Assembly: GCF_002335745.1 (NCBI RefSeq)
Contig: NZ_NIST01000001.1
Span: 62,001 to 126,000 of the forward strand
Origin: Evansella halocellulosilytica
GTDB lineage: Bacteria; Bacillota; Bacilli; Bacillales; Salisediminibacteriaceae
Direction of reading: 5' to 3'
Length of the DNA stretch: 64,000 nucleotides
In this document: positions 17,643-26,457 of the stretch, piece by piece
How the letters are laid out: every line of letters starts with the position of its first letter
Position numbering within the stretch: the stretch's first letter is position 1
Made by a program: the position numbers and the translations under genes
The notes under the pieces: model-generated
Told to the model about the DNA's origin: nothing
The model's input: the letters and a program-made list of their open reading frames with translations, nothing else
The model's database searches: none

Positions 17643-18746
17643 TCACCGCAACGGATCATAAGGGGTTAAGTCGAGATCAATGTCTTCGTTTAACGCGATT
17701 TTTGCTGCGAGCGAGCCTACATAAGGTCCCATCGTTAAACCTGATGCGCCTAAACCTGTTGCGATAATGAGATTTTTTACTTCTGGTACTTTCCCTAACA
17801 GCGGTTTGTAGTCTTGACTCATCGGTCGGAAGCCAACCCTCACTTCCTTTAATGTCGTCTCTTTCAAGCCAGGTGCCACGCTTAAACCTTCATTAAGTAC
17901 TTCTTGAACACCACCTGCCGTTAAACGATAATCAAACCCGCTCCCTTCCTCACGGGTTGCTCCGAACGCAATTCGGTTGTCGTTGAAGGCAACTAAATAA
18001 TGACTGCTACCTTGTGGTAAGACGACTGGCCACGAAGAAGTATCTTCGTCTGTTGTGACATGTGCAATTTGCCCGCGCTGAGCTTCTAAGTTAATAGTGA
18101 GCCCAACTGATTGCAATAGCTCCTTCGTCCAAGCACCACCCGCGACTATAACTTTATCTGCATAAATGGTTTCTTCTTCTGTTTTGATGGCAACCGTTCC
18201 ATCATTTTGTTTGGTCAGTGCCACTTTATTTTCGATTAGTTTCCCACCATTTTTTTCAAAGCCACTTACTAATGCCTTTGCAAGCAGCCTTCCGTCAAGA
18301 CGGGCAGATCCTGATACGTATAAAGCATGTAGCCTTTCATCAAGAGGCGGGAATAATGTTTTCGCTTCAGGCGCAGGCAGGATGTCAATCTCCCCTACTT
18401 CAGGATGAAGACTCTTCTTCTTTTCCACCTTTTCCTTTAACGCCTTTAATTCCTCTAAATCAGAGCTCGTCGCTAAAGCACCTGTAAAGCCATATCCTGT
18501 CTCCGTTTCCCCATCCTTTTCAAGAGATGCGATGAGGTCGGGATAATAAAGCGCACCCTTACTCGCTATCGCATACCAATCTGGATCATCTAACCTGGAA
18601 ATCCATGGACAAATGATGCCTGCACCTGCGGATGTTGCCTTTCCTTCAAAAGCTTTATCGATTAACAGCACATCCTCCTCTTTCTTCGATAAGTAATAAG
18701 CCGCACAAGCACCGACAATTCCTCCACCAATAACTGCATATGTCAT
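17643..18746 (-). CDS. FAD-dependent amino acid oxidase (glycine oxidase/DadA-like)
   Basis: A 367-residue flavoprotein of the D-amino-acid oxidase superfamily. TYAVIGGGIVGACAAYYLSK is the dinucleotide-binding fold at the N-terminus, ATSAGAGIICPWISRLDDP the adjacent FAD contact, and LIIATGLGASGLTMGPYVGS the C-terminal FAD block. It probably oxidises glycine, sarcosine or D-amino acids to the imino acid. The ATG at 18746 lies 7 bases after GGGAGGG; the frame extends five codons further but only through the ribosome binding site. No operon partner. It is not next to thiamine genes, so a thiO role is not supported. Confidence 0.85.
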   Translation of the reverse strand: MTYAVIGGGIVGACAAYYLSKKEEDVLLIDKAFEGKATSAGAGIICPWISRLDDPDWYAIASKGALYYPDLIASLEKDGETETGYGFTGALATSSDLEELKALKEKVEKKKSLHPEVGEIDILPAPEAKTLFPPLDERLHALYVSGSARLDGRLLAKALVSGFEKNGGKLIENKVALTKQNDGTVAIKTEEETIYADKVIVAGGAWTKELLQSVGLTINLEAQRGQIAHVTTDEDTSSWPVVLPQGSSHYLVAFNDNRIAFGATREEGSGFDYRLTAGGVQEVLNEGLSVAPGLKETTLKEVRVGFRPMSQDYKPLLGKVPEVKNLIIATGLGASGLTMGPYVGSLAAKIALNEDIDLDLTPYDPLR

Positions 18747-18855
18747 CTTCTTCCCTCCCAATAAGTATCTAGCATTCTCTTTTGAAAAATTACGAAAAAT
18801 GAATTAAAAACTATTATATATGGGAGCAGTTCATTTCAGCAATAAAAGAAGTGCT

Positions 18856-18887
18856 TTCGACAAATCTCGGGAAGTGACTGACACTTG
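18856..18887 (+). repeat. TTCGACAAAT...GGGAAGTG...CACTTG element, copy 1
   Basis: Diverged copy (gggaagtgactgacacttg) of the dispersed element described under the findings. Confidence 0.7.
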
Positions 18888-18889
18888 AC

Positions 18890-19250
18890 GACTAGTTTTC
18901 GTCTTTTGGAGGACACAGGATCCACTATTAAGTCAAAAAGTCGATGATTACATGTGTTTTGAGGTGAATAACGGAACAGGAGTCCTCGAATGTTTAGAGA
19001 AGGGCGTTTTTTGGTCGAATAAGGTATCTGGTGTCCGCCAAAATTCACAGCAGATTGCTGGAGCACCTTGGAAGACCTATGCGGACACAGGTTCCTCTAT
19101 ATGCGCTTAAAAAGGCTAGTTTTCGTCTTTTGGAGTCCACAATGTCAGCAAACCTATGGAAAAAGGATAAATTCGAGGTCATAGCGAACTCGATGTCCGT
19201 TTAAGACAAGGTTCAGCAGCAATCGAATGTGCTTTGTAGAACTGCCTAAA
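18890..19250. repeat. Diverged cluster of GCGGACA-type core repeats
   Basis: Contains degenerate cores in both orientations, for example aggacacaggatccactatt, aaggtatctggtgtccgcc, gcggacacaggttcctctat and aactcgatgtccg. No ribosome-bound reading frame. This looks like an eroded member of the 201-bp repeat family at 46.6, 51.1 and 60.9 kb. Confidence 0.6.
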
Positions 19251-19251
19251 A

Positions 19252-19283
19252 TTCGACAAATTCCGGGAAGTGCCTGGCACTTG
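19252..19283 (+). repeat. TTCGACAAAT...GGGAAGTGCCTGGCACTTG element, copy 2
   Basis: Well-preserved copy with the palindromic heart AAGTGCCTGGCACTT. Confidence 0.8.
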
Positions 19284-19350
19284 AAATGTCTTGCAATAAT
19301 AAGGATGTTGTATGTATAATACAAATACAAACAACGTAAACTAAAAAAGA

Positions 19351-19371
19351 CTGAGTACTACTAGTACTCAG
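19351..19371 (-). terminator. Hairpin terminator of the toxin locus
   Basis: CTGAGTACTA (19351-19360) and TAGTACTCAG (19362-19371) form a perfect inverted repeat around one base. On the minus strand it is followed by TCTTTTTTAG, a good termination tail for the toxin transcript. Confidence 0.7.
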
Positions 19372-19431
19372 TAATGCAACTACATGCCGCATGAAGAGCG
19401 GCTAACCTTTAATCAAGTAGATTATTTTATG

Positions 19432-19479
19432 AAAAAGTAACTATCTTAACCTTTGGTCGGGGCTGGACGGTTACTTTTT
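19432..19479. terminator. Bidirectional hairpin at the 3' end of the toxin gene
   Basis: AAAAAGTAAC (19432-19441) pairs with GTTACTTTTT (19470-19479). This arrangement is usual where a toxin mRNA and an antisense RNA converge. The right arm overlaps the toxin stop codon. Confidence 0.6.
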
Positions 19480-19575
19480 TCTTGTTTCATTGACGATTAA
19501 GATCATTAGAGTGACTACGCTTATCAAAACTAAGTTTGATTGCAATGTTACTGTCAATGTCTCGTATATCGTCAT
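19471..19575 (-). CDS. Putative holin-like type I toxin, 34 residues
   Basis: A very short frame starting with ATG at 19575 after a strong GGAGGTGG. It encodes MTIYETLTVTLQSNLVLI followed by a hydrophobic VVTLMILIV segment and a charged end NETRKK. This is the pattern of the putative holin-like toxins common in Bacillus and relatives, single-pass membrane peptides controlled by an antisense RNA. Downstream hairpins at 19432-19479 and 19351-19371 fit the usual locus structure. The antitoxin RNA should run on the plus strand across 19.43-19.6 kb; its promoter was not located. It stands alone between repeats. Confidence 0.85.
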   Translation of the reverse strand: MTIYETLTVTLQSNLVLISVVTLMILIVNETRKK

Positions 19576-20084
19576 ATTTTCCACCTCCCTTCTACCGGGA
19601 GATGGCCAACCGCCCATCCGCTTTATGTAATTGCTAATCCAATTATATCAAACAAACGTTCCCTCATACAGTTTATTATCATATCCAAATCCAATTCAAT
19701 ATAAAACTCTCATGCAAATACTTCTCTAAAATAGTAGACTCGCTATTTTAATATTCTAACTTATCCAAAAGACTTCCCAGTATTTTTCACTAAATTACTT
19801 TTCGTTCAAATAGAATTGCGAATTTCTACGCATCTCTGCGGGAATTTATCTGCATCACTCAAACTGTATATGGTATTTTATGTATATTTTGGAATCTATT
19901 ATGTATAATGATGTGTGGAGTGAGAGCCTCCACGATTCCATCCGTTACAACTGTGAAAAAACTGACGTTCTTTACTATTGCAGTCTATTTATTTGTTATT
20001 TGCTTGATCAAACAGAGAATATTTGTGCAGGTTATTATTGTTGTAATTTTCTTGAAAAAGAGTAGTATTATTGGTGAAACAGAT

Positions 20085-20237
20085 ATGGAATTGATCATCG
20101 GTATTGCAATTGTACTTATTGTGTTTTTTCTTCCACTATTATTGAAAGGAGAATGTAAAAATATCGAAAACAATCGTGTCATAGAAATGTTGAAAGAGAT
20201 TCGAGACAAATTAACTTTGATGAGTGATAATGTTTAA
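20085..20237 (+). CDS. Small single-pass membrane protein, hypothetical
   Basis: 50 residues: a hydrophobic N-terminal helix (MELIIGIAIVLIVFFLPLLL) followed by a charged cytoplasmic tail with a helical pattern (VIEMLKEIRDKLTLM). The frame is open further upstream, but codons before this ATG look random. The ribosome binding site is weak (GGTGA at a distance). It precedes the DUF4260 gene by about 80 bp. No function can be assigned; it may be chance. Confidence 0.45.
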   Translation: MELIIGIAIVLIVFFLPLLLKGECKNIENNRVIEMLKEIRDKLTLMSDNV

Positions 20238-20315
20238 AGAAGCTGCAGTTGTTGTTATTTTACTGATGATGAGCGTTTGAGGAAGATTCCAATTGAAAAA
20301 ATGGAGGACTTTAAA

Positions 20316-20663
20316 TTGAATAAAACTTTATTACACCTTGAAGGTCTTGCCATCTTTGCGCTAAGTCTTTATTTTTACTGGTATAACGATTTTAGTTGGA
20401 TATTATTTATTATTTTGATATTAGCACCAGATATATCTATGCTCGGTTACTTACTAAATAATAAGATTGGGGCAATGCTCTATAATTTATTTCATACTTA
20501 TATAACCGCAATTGTCGTTATATTCCTAGGGATATTGTTATCCAGCTCAACTGTTTTAGCAATAGGATTAATATGGTCAGCCCATATCGGAATAGACAGA
20601 ACGGTTGGTTATGGATTAAAGTACCCAACTGAATTTAAAGACACCCATTTAAATCGTGTTTGA
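20316..20663 (+). CDS. DUF4260 family membrane protein
   Basis: A 115-residue protein with three to four hydrophobic helices. The start NKTLLHLEGLAIFALSLYFY and the later APDISMLGYLLNN and WSAHIGIDRTVGYGLKYP are typical of DUF4260 proteins, which are uncharacterised. TTG at 20316 is chosen because GGAGG lies 7 bases upstream and family members begin with MNK-LL-LEG; the frame extends 13 codons upstream without such support. No operon partner is clear. Confidence 0.82.
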   Translation: MNKTLLHLEGLAIFALSLYFYWYNDFSWILFIILILAPDISMLGYLLNNKIGAMLYNLFHTYITAIVVIFLGILLSSSTVLAIGLIWSAHIGIDRTVGYGLKYPTEFKDTHLNRV

Positions 20664-20689
20664 AATCGGTCGCGAGATCAAATCAATCT

Positions 20690-20890
20690 AATGAATATTG
20701 TGCGGACGAGGACAATCGTTCTGTTAAACCAATAAATACGTATGGTTTTAAGGAGCTTGAGACCAGGATGGACCTTATTCGGTTTTATGAGAGCGATTTT
20801 TGGATGATTTTTATATAACGACTCCAGTGTCCGCAAACCATAATGATTACATTCAACGAACTCGATTTCCGCACAAAGAAAACTCTGCAA
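20690..20890. repeat. Diverged GCGGACA-type core repeats
   Basis: Fragments such as gtgcggacgagg, gaccaggatggaccttatt, ccagtgtccgcaaac and gaactcgatttccgcac match the core motif in both orientations. A minus-strand frame here is regarded as accidental. Confidence 0.55.
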
Positions 20891-20998
20891 AAAACGGGGA
20901 ACGATTCTTTAACCAGGATCGTTCTTTTTCTATATAATGAATGACATGTTAAATTATGCTAGAATAAATATTCATCATTGTTTTTGAGGAGTGGGAAA

Positions 20999-21190
20999 AT
21001 GGGTTCGTCAAAAAGAAATAACAAGTTCGAACTAGTGTTTCATATATTTATATCATTATTTGCAACCATCATAATAATCTCGTCTATAGTAGGATTTGAG
21101 GATATGGAACGAGCTACAATGTATATTATTCTTAGTATCATCATTGTTTTCAGTAGCTTTTATCGAATCTTTAAGATTATTTATCAATGA
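20999..21190 (+). CDS. Small two-helix membrane protein, hypothetical
   Basis: 63 residues with a basic N-terminus (MGSSKRNNKFELVF), two hydrophobic segments (IFISLFATIIIISSIVGF and MYIILSIIIVFSSFYRIF) and a short loop EDMERAT. The ATG follows GAGGAG by 8 bases; the frame is open for 7 more codons upstream without support. TATGCTAGAATAA at about 20956 could be an extended -10 box. No family recognised; function unknown. Confidence 0.6.
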   Translation: MGSSKRNNKFELVFHIFISLFATIIIISSIVGFEDMERATMYIILSIIIVFSSFYRIFKIIYQ

Positions 21191-21726
21191 AAATCCTTTC
21201 ATGCCAACCTTTTAACGTTCTTTCATTTTATCAATAAATGTAATCCTAAAATTGCTAAATTGAGTTTTTATTTTGCGTAAAAATCATAATAATCAAAACT
21301 ACCATTTGCTTTTCTACATTCCTTTTTGAAATAGTATCAAGATGATAAAGTCTTGCCCACACCTAATAGTCCACAACAAAAACCGGTGTATGTAGAACTT
21401 ATACATGCATCACAGAATTCGCCGAACCTTTTATACTCCTTTATCTCAATATATCCCGTCTTTTTTTCATTATATACCTCTTTATTTTTGACATAGGTTT
21501 AGTCTGCTCCCTGTGTGATTTTCCTTTTCTTGTCATAACAATGCTTTCAGCTACTGTTTGAGTATGAGTAAGTTCTACGTTTATTATAATTTGATACCTT
21601 AGAGACGGCAGTACGTAAGTGTTTATCTTCGTTTTTGAGACTGGGTTCCAGAAGTAACTATTCCCGTGCGACTAGCATAGGCTGTAAATGTTTAATGAAA
21701 TTGATTACTTTAGAAGGAGGAAAGTA
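21191..21726. other. Intergenic region, no gene recognised
   Basis: About 535 bp of AT-rich sequence with several T-runs (near 21460 and 21520) but no clear hairpin terminator, repeat copy or reading frame with a ribosome binding site. Confidence 0.35.
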
Positions 21727-22356
21727 ATGGTAAACCAACAGAACATAGGTGTGACAGGGAATTCAAACACCAATAGTGTTGGCGTAACAAATGGATATAA
21801 CTCGCTACCAAAAAAACGTTCACTACTAAATTCATTAAGGGAAGGCGGCTATATCCTTTTTGCTAGGCATGCGGAAGCAACAATAGGAGAAGATCAGTGG
21901 CATCTCGATTTTAATGATTGTTCTACGCAAAGAAATCTTTCTTATAATGGCAGAAGGCAAGCTGTAGCTTATGGAGAAGCAATTCGTCGTTTACAAATTC
22001 CTATACAGAGCCCAGTTCTTGCTAGCCCATTTTGTAGAAACGTTGAAACTGCAGCATTAGCTTTTGGTGAAACTAATGTTCGAATAGACCCATTTGGGGT
22101 TGAGATTTATTATTTAAGTGCTAATTTGAGTTTAGAACAGCAACAAAGAATACTACACTCTCTTAATTCCATTTTAGAGACTGCGCCATTAACTGGTCAT
22201 AACCAGGTTATTATTTCTCATAGTTTTCCAGAAGGAATTGGTTTGGGGAGGATTCCAAACATGGGAACGGTTGTATTGGAACCTCTTGGCCAAGGTAATC
22301 GTTTTGAGGTCATCACCAGATTATCCTTACCAGAAGTGATTGGAATGGTTGAATAA
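21727..22356 (+). CDS. Histidine phosphatase family protein
   Basis: 209 residues. After a low-complexity Asn/Gly-rich N-terminus (NIGVTGNSNTNSVGVTN), the protein has the branch-2 like histidine phosphatase elements: LFARHAEAT with the nucleophilic His, a conserved SPFCRNVETAALAFG and VIISHSFPEG with a second His. It resembles the small extracellular or cytoplasmic phosphoglycerate-mutase-like proteins of unknown substrate. The ATG at 21727 follows AAGGAGG by 6 bases; a frame 13 codons longer lacks such a site. No signal peptide is evident. Monocistronic. Confidence 0.82.
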   Translation: MVNQQNIGVTGNSNTNSVGVTNGYNSLPKKRSLLNSLREGGYILFARHAEATIGEDQWHLDFNDCSTQRNLSYNGRRQAVAYGEAIRRLQIPIQSPVLASPFCRNVETAALAFGETNVRIDPFGVEIYYLSANLSLEQQQRILHSLNSILETAPLTGHNQVIISHSFPEGIGLGRIPNMGTVVLEPLGQGNRFEVITRLSLPEVIGMVE

Positions 22357-22654
22357 AATAACTGAGTAAATTTTGTAGTAACAGTTTAAAGTGTTCGTCT
22401 TCTGGAAGTTACCGTCTTGAATTATCTGTTTTAACTGGAGTCATTGGTGGGAGTCTTTATGTCATTCCTTTGAGTGCTATTTTGTCCTAATAGTTTTTCT
22501 AATGTCATATATATAACCACTATTAGGAGGGTATCCTTAACAAAAATACCAATGCCCTTTAATGAACGGGTTGCTACTGCTTTACATGAAGCACGATTAG
22601 ACATAGTGTTAACTACAATGTAATAATTATTTGGAGCATAGAAGAAGGCGTCTT
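22357..22654. other. Intergenic region with a possible decayed reading frame
   Basis: Near 22525-22622 GGAGGG is followed by a short open stretch ending at TAA (translation includes PFNERVATALHEARLD), without a properly spaced start. It may be a gene remnant; no family is recognised. Confidence 0.3.
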
Positions 22655-22686
22655 TTCGACATATTTCGGGAAGTGACTGGCACTTG
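22655..22686 (+). repeat. TTCGACATAT...GGGAAGTGACTGGCACTTG element, copy 3
   Basis: Ends exactly at the 3' edge of the membrane protein gene on the minus strand (stop at 22687), followed by TCAG as in copy 5. Confidence 0.75.
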
Positions 22687-23205
22687 TCAGAAAGGTTGAA
22701 TAAAGAATAGTGATATAAGAATCACCACTGCTGTCCATAGATACGCTAGATGAGCCGCCTTTTCATTCCCCTCCCCTTTCATACGACTATTGCGAACAGT
22801 TGAAAATACAAACACAAATAAGAGAAAAAGGAAATAACTAAAGAAAATATAAATTAAAAAACGCCATTGTTCTGTCCATTGAAATAAAGGTCCTAAAAAT
22901 GAGCTAAACATAAAGATAAAAACCGAAACCGTCCCAACTCCAACAATGATCACCGGCATCTTATTCCACAATGGATGACTAAATAAGCGCTTACCTTTTT
23001 TAGCCTCAAATAGAAACAATAAATAAAAACAGCTTAATACTATTCCAGAAAATATAAAAAAGCCAAAACCACTATTAATAAGTGTTGAATTTCCAGATGA
23101 AACTGTTAAGTTAAGTTCCCCTGACAATACCTCAGCTAAATATAAAACACCAATAAAAGCTAGCAAAATGAGTCCTTGATAGATTGTCCATTTCGAACGT
23201 ACCAT
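22687..23205 (-). CDS. Hypothetical multi-pass membrane protein
   Basis: 172 residues with about five hydrophobic helices: residues near 8-25, 40-62, 80-98, 110-130 and 150-170. Motifs include KWTIYQGLILLAFIGVLYLA and a final YLWTAVVILISLFFIQPF. The ATG at 23205 lies 5 bases after GGGGG. No recognised family; charged loops are short (FEAKKGKRLF). It sits alone between repeat copies, downstream of and codirectional with the dicarboxylate symporter but separated from it by a strong terminator. Confidence 0.6.
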   Translation of the reverse strand: MVRSKWTIYQGLILLAFIGVLYLAEVLSGELNLTVSSGNSTLINSGFGFFIFSGIVLSCFYLLFLFEAKKGKRLFSHPLWNKMPVIIVGVGTVSVFIFMFSSFLGPLFQWTEQWRFLIYIFFSYFLFLLFVFVFSTVRNSRMKGEGNEKAAHLAYLWTAVVILISLFFIQPF

Positions 23206-23313
23206 GTTATCCCCCACTACGAAAATAGTATTCTAGAATGATTATATTTGTACCGTAACGATTAAATCGGATCGTAACTTAGCAGCCAAAGATTTAAAAT
23301 GTGAACCGATGCA

Positions 23314-23344
23314 TTCGACAAATCTCGGGAAGTGCCTGGCACTT
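23314..23344 (+). repeat. TTCGACAAAT...GGGAAGTGCCTGGCACTT element, copy 4
   Basis: Full copy followed by a partial duplication of its end (ttggcactttgg). Confidence 0.75.
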
Positions 23345-23376
23345 TGGTTGGCACTTTGGTTAAACGTTCATGAAGA

Positions 23377-23417
23377 AAAGACCTTCATATACAGAACTTT
23401 TGTATATGAAGGTCTTT
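23377..23417 (-). terminator. Strong hairpin terminator downstream of the symporter gene
   Basis: AAAGACCTTCATATAC (23377-23392) and GTATATGAAGGTCTTT (23402-23417) are perfectly complementary over 16 bp with a 9-nt loop. On the minus strand TTCTTC follows, on the plus strand TTGCTTTT. Position favours the end of the minus-strand symporter transcript. Confidence 0.8.
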
Positions 23418-23423
23418 TTGCTT

Positions 23424-23455
23424 TTCGACATATTTCGGGAAGTGCCTGGCACTTG
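23424..23455 (+). repeat. TTCGACATAT...GGGAAGTGCCTGGCACTTG element, copy 5
   Basis: Lies between the symporter stop codon (23463) and its terminator, so it is transcribed as part of the 3' untranslated region. Confidence 0.8.
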
Positions 23456-23462
23456 TCAGAAC

Positions 23463-24671
23463 TTATGCGGTTTGTTGTTCATTTTCTTCGAGGTCTTCTG
23501 TTGAGTCGACGACGACACTTGCTGAAGCGTCACCTACTACGTTGACAGATGTTCTAAACATATCAAGAATTCGGTCAATTCCAGCGACTAATGCAATACC
23601 TTCGATTGGTAGATTGATCGCAGTTGCGACCATTGTCAGCATGACTAAACCGGCTCCAGGAACGCCTGCTGTACCGATTGAAGCGAGAGTCGCAATCAAC
23701 ACAACCATTAATATTTGACTGAATGCTAATTCCATTCCATAAAACTGCGCGATAAACATAACCGCGATCCCTTGGTATAACGCGGTTCCGTCCATGTTGA
23801 TCGTCGCTCCTAACGGGAGAACGAAACTACTCGTGCTTTTCGATACACCGAGGTTTTCTTGCGTATTTTTCAATGTCACAGGTAACGTTCCAGCACTACT
23901 GCACGTTGAGAAACCAACTGTTGCTGCTGGTAAAATTCCTTTAAAAAACTTGATCGGGCTCATTTTCCCAAACGTTTTTACCATTATCGAATATGTGACG
24001 ATGACGTGGACAAGCGCTGCAATCGCCATCGCGATAATAACTTTAATGAGCGGCATTAACACAGACGCACCGTGCGTTCCAACAACCGGAGCTAGTAAAC
24101 CAAATACACCGATTGGAACGACTAGCATTACAATGGAAGTAATTTTGTACATCACTTCAGCTAGCCCATCAAAAAAACGTTGAACGGGCGCTGCCTTTTC
24201 ACCGACCATCGTAATTCCGATTCCGATAAAGATCGCTGTAAAAATAATTTGTAAAATAGCACCACTCGTTAAAGCCTCAAACGGGTTGGTCGGAATAATA
24301 TTTAATAATGTATCGACTACCCCTTCTGTTTCTGTAGGTTCAACACTTCCTGAATCTACTGAAACATCTACCCCAGTACCTGGTGATAATAGATATCCAG
24401 CAAGTAACCCGATCGAGATGGCAATCAAAGTCGTAAATAAATAATAACCAATTGTTTTTCCACCAAGTCGACCTAGTTTTTTAATGTTCCCCGCACTTGT
24501 TACACCAACAACAATCGTCGCTAAAATAAGAGGTACGATAATAAATTGAATTAAGCGTAAAAATGCATCACCGAGCGGTTGAATAAACGTTGCATTTTCG
24601 CCTAAAATTAAACCGACAATTATAGCTAAAACAAATGCAATCCCAATTTGAGCTACAAAGTTTTTCCTCAT
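23463..24671 (-). CDS. Dicarboxylate/amino acid:cation symporter (DAACS, GltP/GltT type)
   Basis: A 402-residue transporter for glutamate, aspartate or C4-dicarboxylates coupled to Na+ or H+. Diagnostic elements are the serine-rich loop FSTCSSAGTLPVTLKNTQ, the NMDGTALYQG motif binding substrate and cation, and GTAGVPGAGLVMLTMV. The late RILDMFRTSVNVVGDASASV carries the Asp and Asn residues that contact the substrate amino group in the family. The length and eight-helix plus two-hairpin pattern are normal, with an acidic tail. The ATG follows AGGAGGGG. It is monocistronic, bounded by a strong terminator. Exact substrate is uncertain. Confidence 0.9.
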   Translation of the reverse strand: MRKNFVAQIGIAFVLAIIVGLILGENATFIQPLGDAFLRLIQFIIVPLILATIVVGVTSAGNIKKLGRLGGKTIGYYLFTTLIAISIGLLAGYLLSPGTGVDVSVDSGSVEPTETEGVVDTLLNIIPTNPFEALTSGAILQIIFTAIFIGIGITMVGEKAAPVQRFFDGLAEVMYKITSIVMLVVPIGVFGLLAPVVGTHGASVLMPLIKVIIAMAIAALVHVIVTYSIMVKTFGKMSPIKFFKGILPAATVGFSTCSSAGTLPVTLKNTQENLGVSKSTSSFVLPLGATINMDGTALYQGIAVMFIAQFYGMELAFSQILMVVLIATLASIGTAGVPGAGLVMLTMVATAINLPIEGIALVAGIDRILDMFRTSVNVVGDASASVVVDSTEDLEENEQQTA

Positions 24672-24938
24672 GCTTTCCCCTCCTAGAAGTCTCTTCTCTG
24701 ATGTATATCATTTTATTATTAACATTATACAAGTTCAGTTCATATAATGATATATTCTTTTAAACTACTAGTTATCATGGCCTATGAAAAGCAGTCGAAC
24801 AGAGGTATCACACAGTATAAAATAACTACCCAATTACACAACAAGTATCCAGTTTCCGGTTATAATGATCATACCTCCTCGGGCAGAGCGTATCTCATAT
24901 GTTAAACTAGTTGAAAATAGGTATGGAGGTTTTTTAAT

Positions 24939-25376
24939 ATGAAAATCAATTTTACGAAAAAGCAGTATAAACAATTACTTAACATTGCCTTTTTAGGAAA
25001 TTGGACAGCAAACTCGACGAGGTTACCTGACGAAATACATGAAGAATATCACGACATATACCAATATATTTGTTCCTTTGCTAAGAATTTTGGATATGAC
25101 AATGTGATTACTTACGATAAAAAGTTCGATCAATATTTTCCAACATTGGAATTCGAAGAACCTTTACAACCAATTATTGATGAAAATGATGACAGAGTAT
25201 TTTGGGAGGAACTTAGTAATCGTTTAGCCAAAAGAGACATAGCGATGACTGGTGAGGAATTCCAAACAAATGATGACTATATAGAAAAACTTTTTAAAGC
25301 AAAAGAAAAATACGAAATTGAATTTGGGCAAAACGGAATTGAAAATTTGGTTATAAAAGAGAGAACCTCCAAATGA
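24939..25376 (+). CDS. Hypothetical acidic protein
   Basis: A 145-residue soluble protein rich in Glu, Asp, Lys and Tyr, starting after TGGAGG at MKINFTKKQYKQLLNIAFLG. The block NWTANSTRLPDEIHEEYHDI and a central acidic FEEPLQPIIDENDDRVFWEE recur in Bacillus and Paenibacillus proteins of unknown function. No signal peptide, membrane helix or known catalytic motif is visible. Monocistronic, with TATGTTAAACTAG-like AT-rich sequence upstream. Confidence 0.7.
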   Translation: MKINFTKKQYKQLLNIAFLGNWTANSTRLPDEIHEEYHDIYQYICSFAKNFGYDNVITYDKKFDQYFPTLEFEEPLQPIIDENDDRVFWEELSNRLAKRDIAMTGEEFQTNDDYIEKLFKAKEKYEIEFGQNGIENLVIKERTSK

Positions 25377-25631
25377 TAAGATAATATACTCTTTTTGCAC
25401 ACTTACTTCCCCATCACCATTTATCGTGGCATGGCTTTTTTAATTTGCACTTATTAGCGAAATCTGCGCCAAATGATTTTCAGTACAATAATTGCTTAAA
25501 AACAAGGACCTCAATCCAAACAATAACTAATCACAACAAAATTTGAACGTCCCTTCTCTATATGAATATAAGAGGATTTCCCGTTGGGATGGAGAATGAG
25601 TAAGAAAAGAGAAAATGGTAGGGGGATATTC

Positions 25632-26414
25632 ATGATTCAAGATCAATGGTTTACAACACAAAAAATTGATCAACATACGTTCGCGATAAGTGAATACGGG
25701 CATTGGGAAAAAGTACATTCCTTTTTATTATTAGGCGAACAAAAAGCAGTACTTATCGATACTGGTCTTGGTATCGATCATATAAAAAGGATTACCGACC
25801 AGATAACCGATTTGCCGATCGATGTCATTACGACTCACGTTCACTATGATCATATTGGAAGTCATGGAGAATTCGAACGAATTTATGTCCATGCGGAAGA
25901 TAAAGATTGGTTAATAAACGGAATTCAAGGCTTGCCAATCGAACAAGTGAGAAAAGATATTCAGAGAGATATCACATTACCAACTCCCAAAACGTTTAAC
26001 CCGGAAAAATATGTACCATATCAAGGAGAGCCAACGGGAGTTTTATCAGATGGTAATATCATCGATTTAGGCAATCGAAAACTGGTCATATATCATACGC
26101 CAGGGCATTCTCCTGGTCACATATCGGTTTTGGACGAAACAAACGGCTATTTATTTACAGGGGACTTATTTTATGGTGAAGCACCGGTTTATGCATTCTA
26201 CCCTTCAACAAACCCTGTAGATCTCGTCGACTCATGGGAAAAAATATCGGCTATCCGCAACGTGTCAATGGTTTATGGATCGCACAATACATTAGGGCTT
26301 GCACCAGAAATTTTAGAGGAAGTCAAAAGAGCAGTGACATACTTGAGAGAAAACGATTTAGCCAAATTCGGAACAGGTATTCATAAATTCAACGGATTTA
26401 GTGTGCAGTTTTAA
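25632..26414 (+). CDS. MBL-fold metallo-hydrolase
   Basis: A 260-residue metallo-beta-lactamase-fold hydrolase. The zinc motif THVHYDHIGSH (HxHxDH) is intact, with further ligands in YHTPGHSPGHISV and GDLFYGEAP and a final His in GSHNTLG. Family members hydrolyse thioesters, lactones or other esters; nothing points to a beta-lactam. The start at MIQDQWFTTQ follows GGGGG by 6-7 bases; a longer frame from 25584 adds 16 unlikely residues. No operon partner, and it runs into a block of core repeats. Confidence 0.87.
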   Translation: MIQDQWFTTQKIDQHTFAISEYGHWEKVHSFLLLGEQKAVLIDTGLGIDHIKRITDQITDLPIDVITTHVHYDHIGSHGEFERIYVHAEDKDWLINGIQGLPIEQVRKDIQRDITLPTPKTFNPEKYVPYQGEPTGVLSDGNIIDLGNRKLVIYHTPGHSPGHISVLDETNGYLFTGDLFYGEAPVYAFYPSTNPVDLVDSWEKISAIRNVSMVYGSHNTLGLAPEILEEVKRAVTYLRENDLAKFGTGIHKFNGFSVQF

Positions 26415-26457
26415 ATTTCAACGAAAGTATTACGTCGAGCCTTGTGCGAGAATTTTT

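Noticed and set aside
18836-19066. 76-residue minus-strand frame
   Set aside because: Falls in degenerate repeats next to the TTCGACAAAT element and has no ribosome binding site.
19880-20065. 61-residue plus-strand frame before the small membrane protein
   Set aside because: Competing frame without a ribosome binding site; Cys/Tyr-rich random composition.
22525-22622. Short frame containing PFNERVATALHEARLD
   Set aside because: GGAGGG is too far from any start codon; could be a remnant but no family is recognisable.
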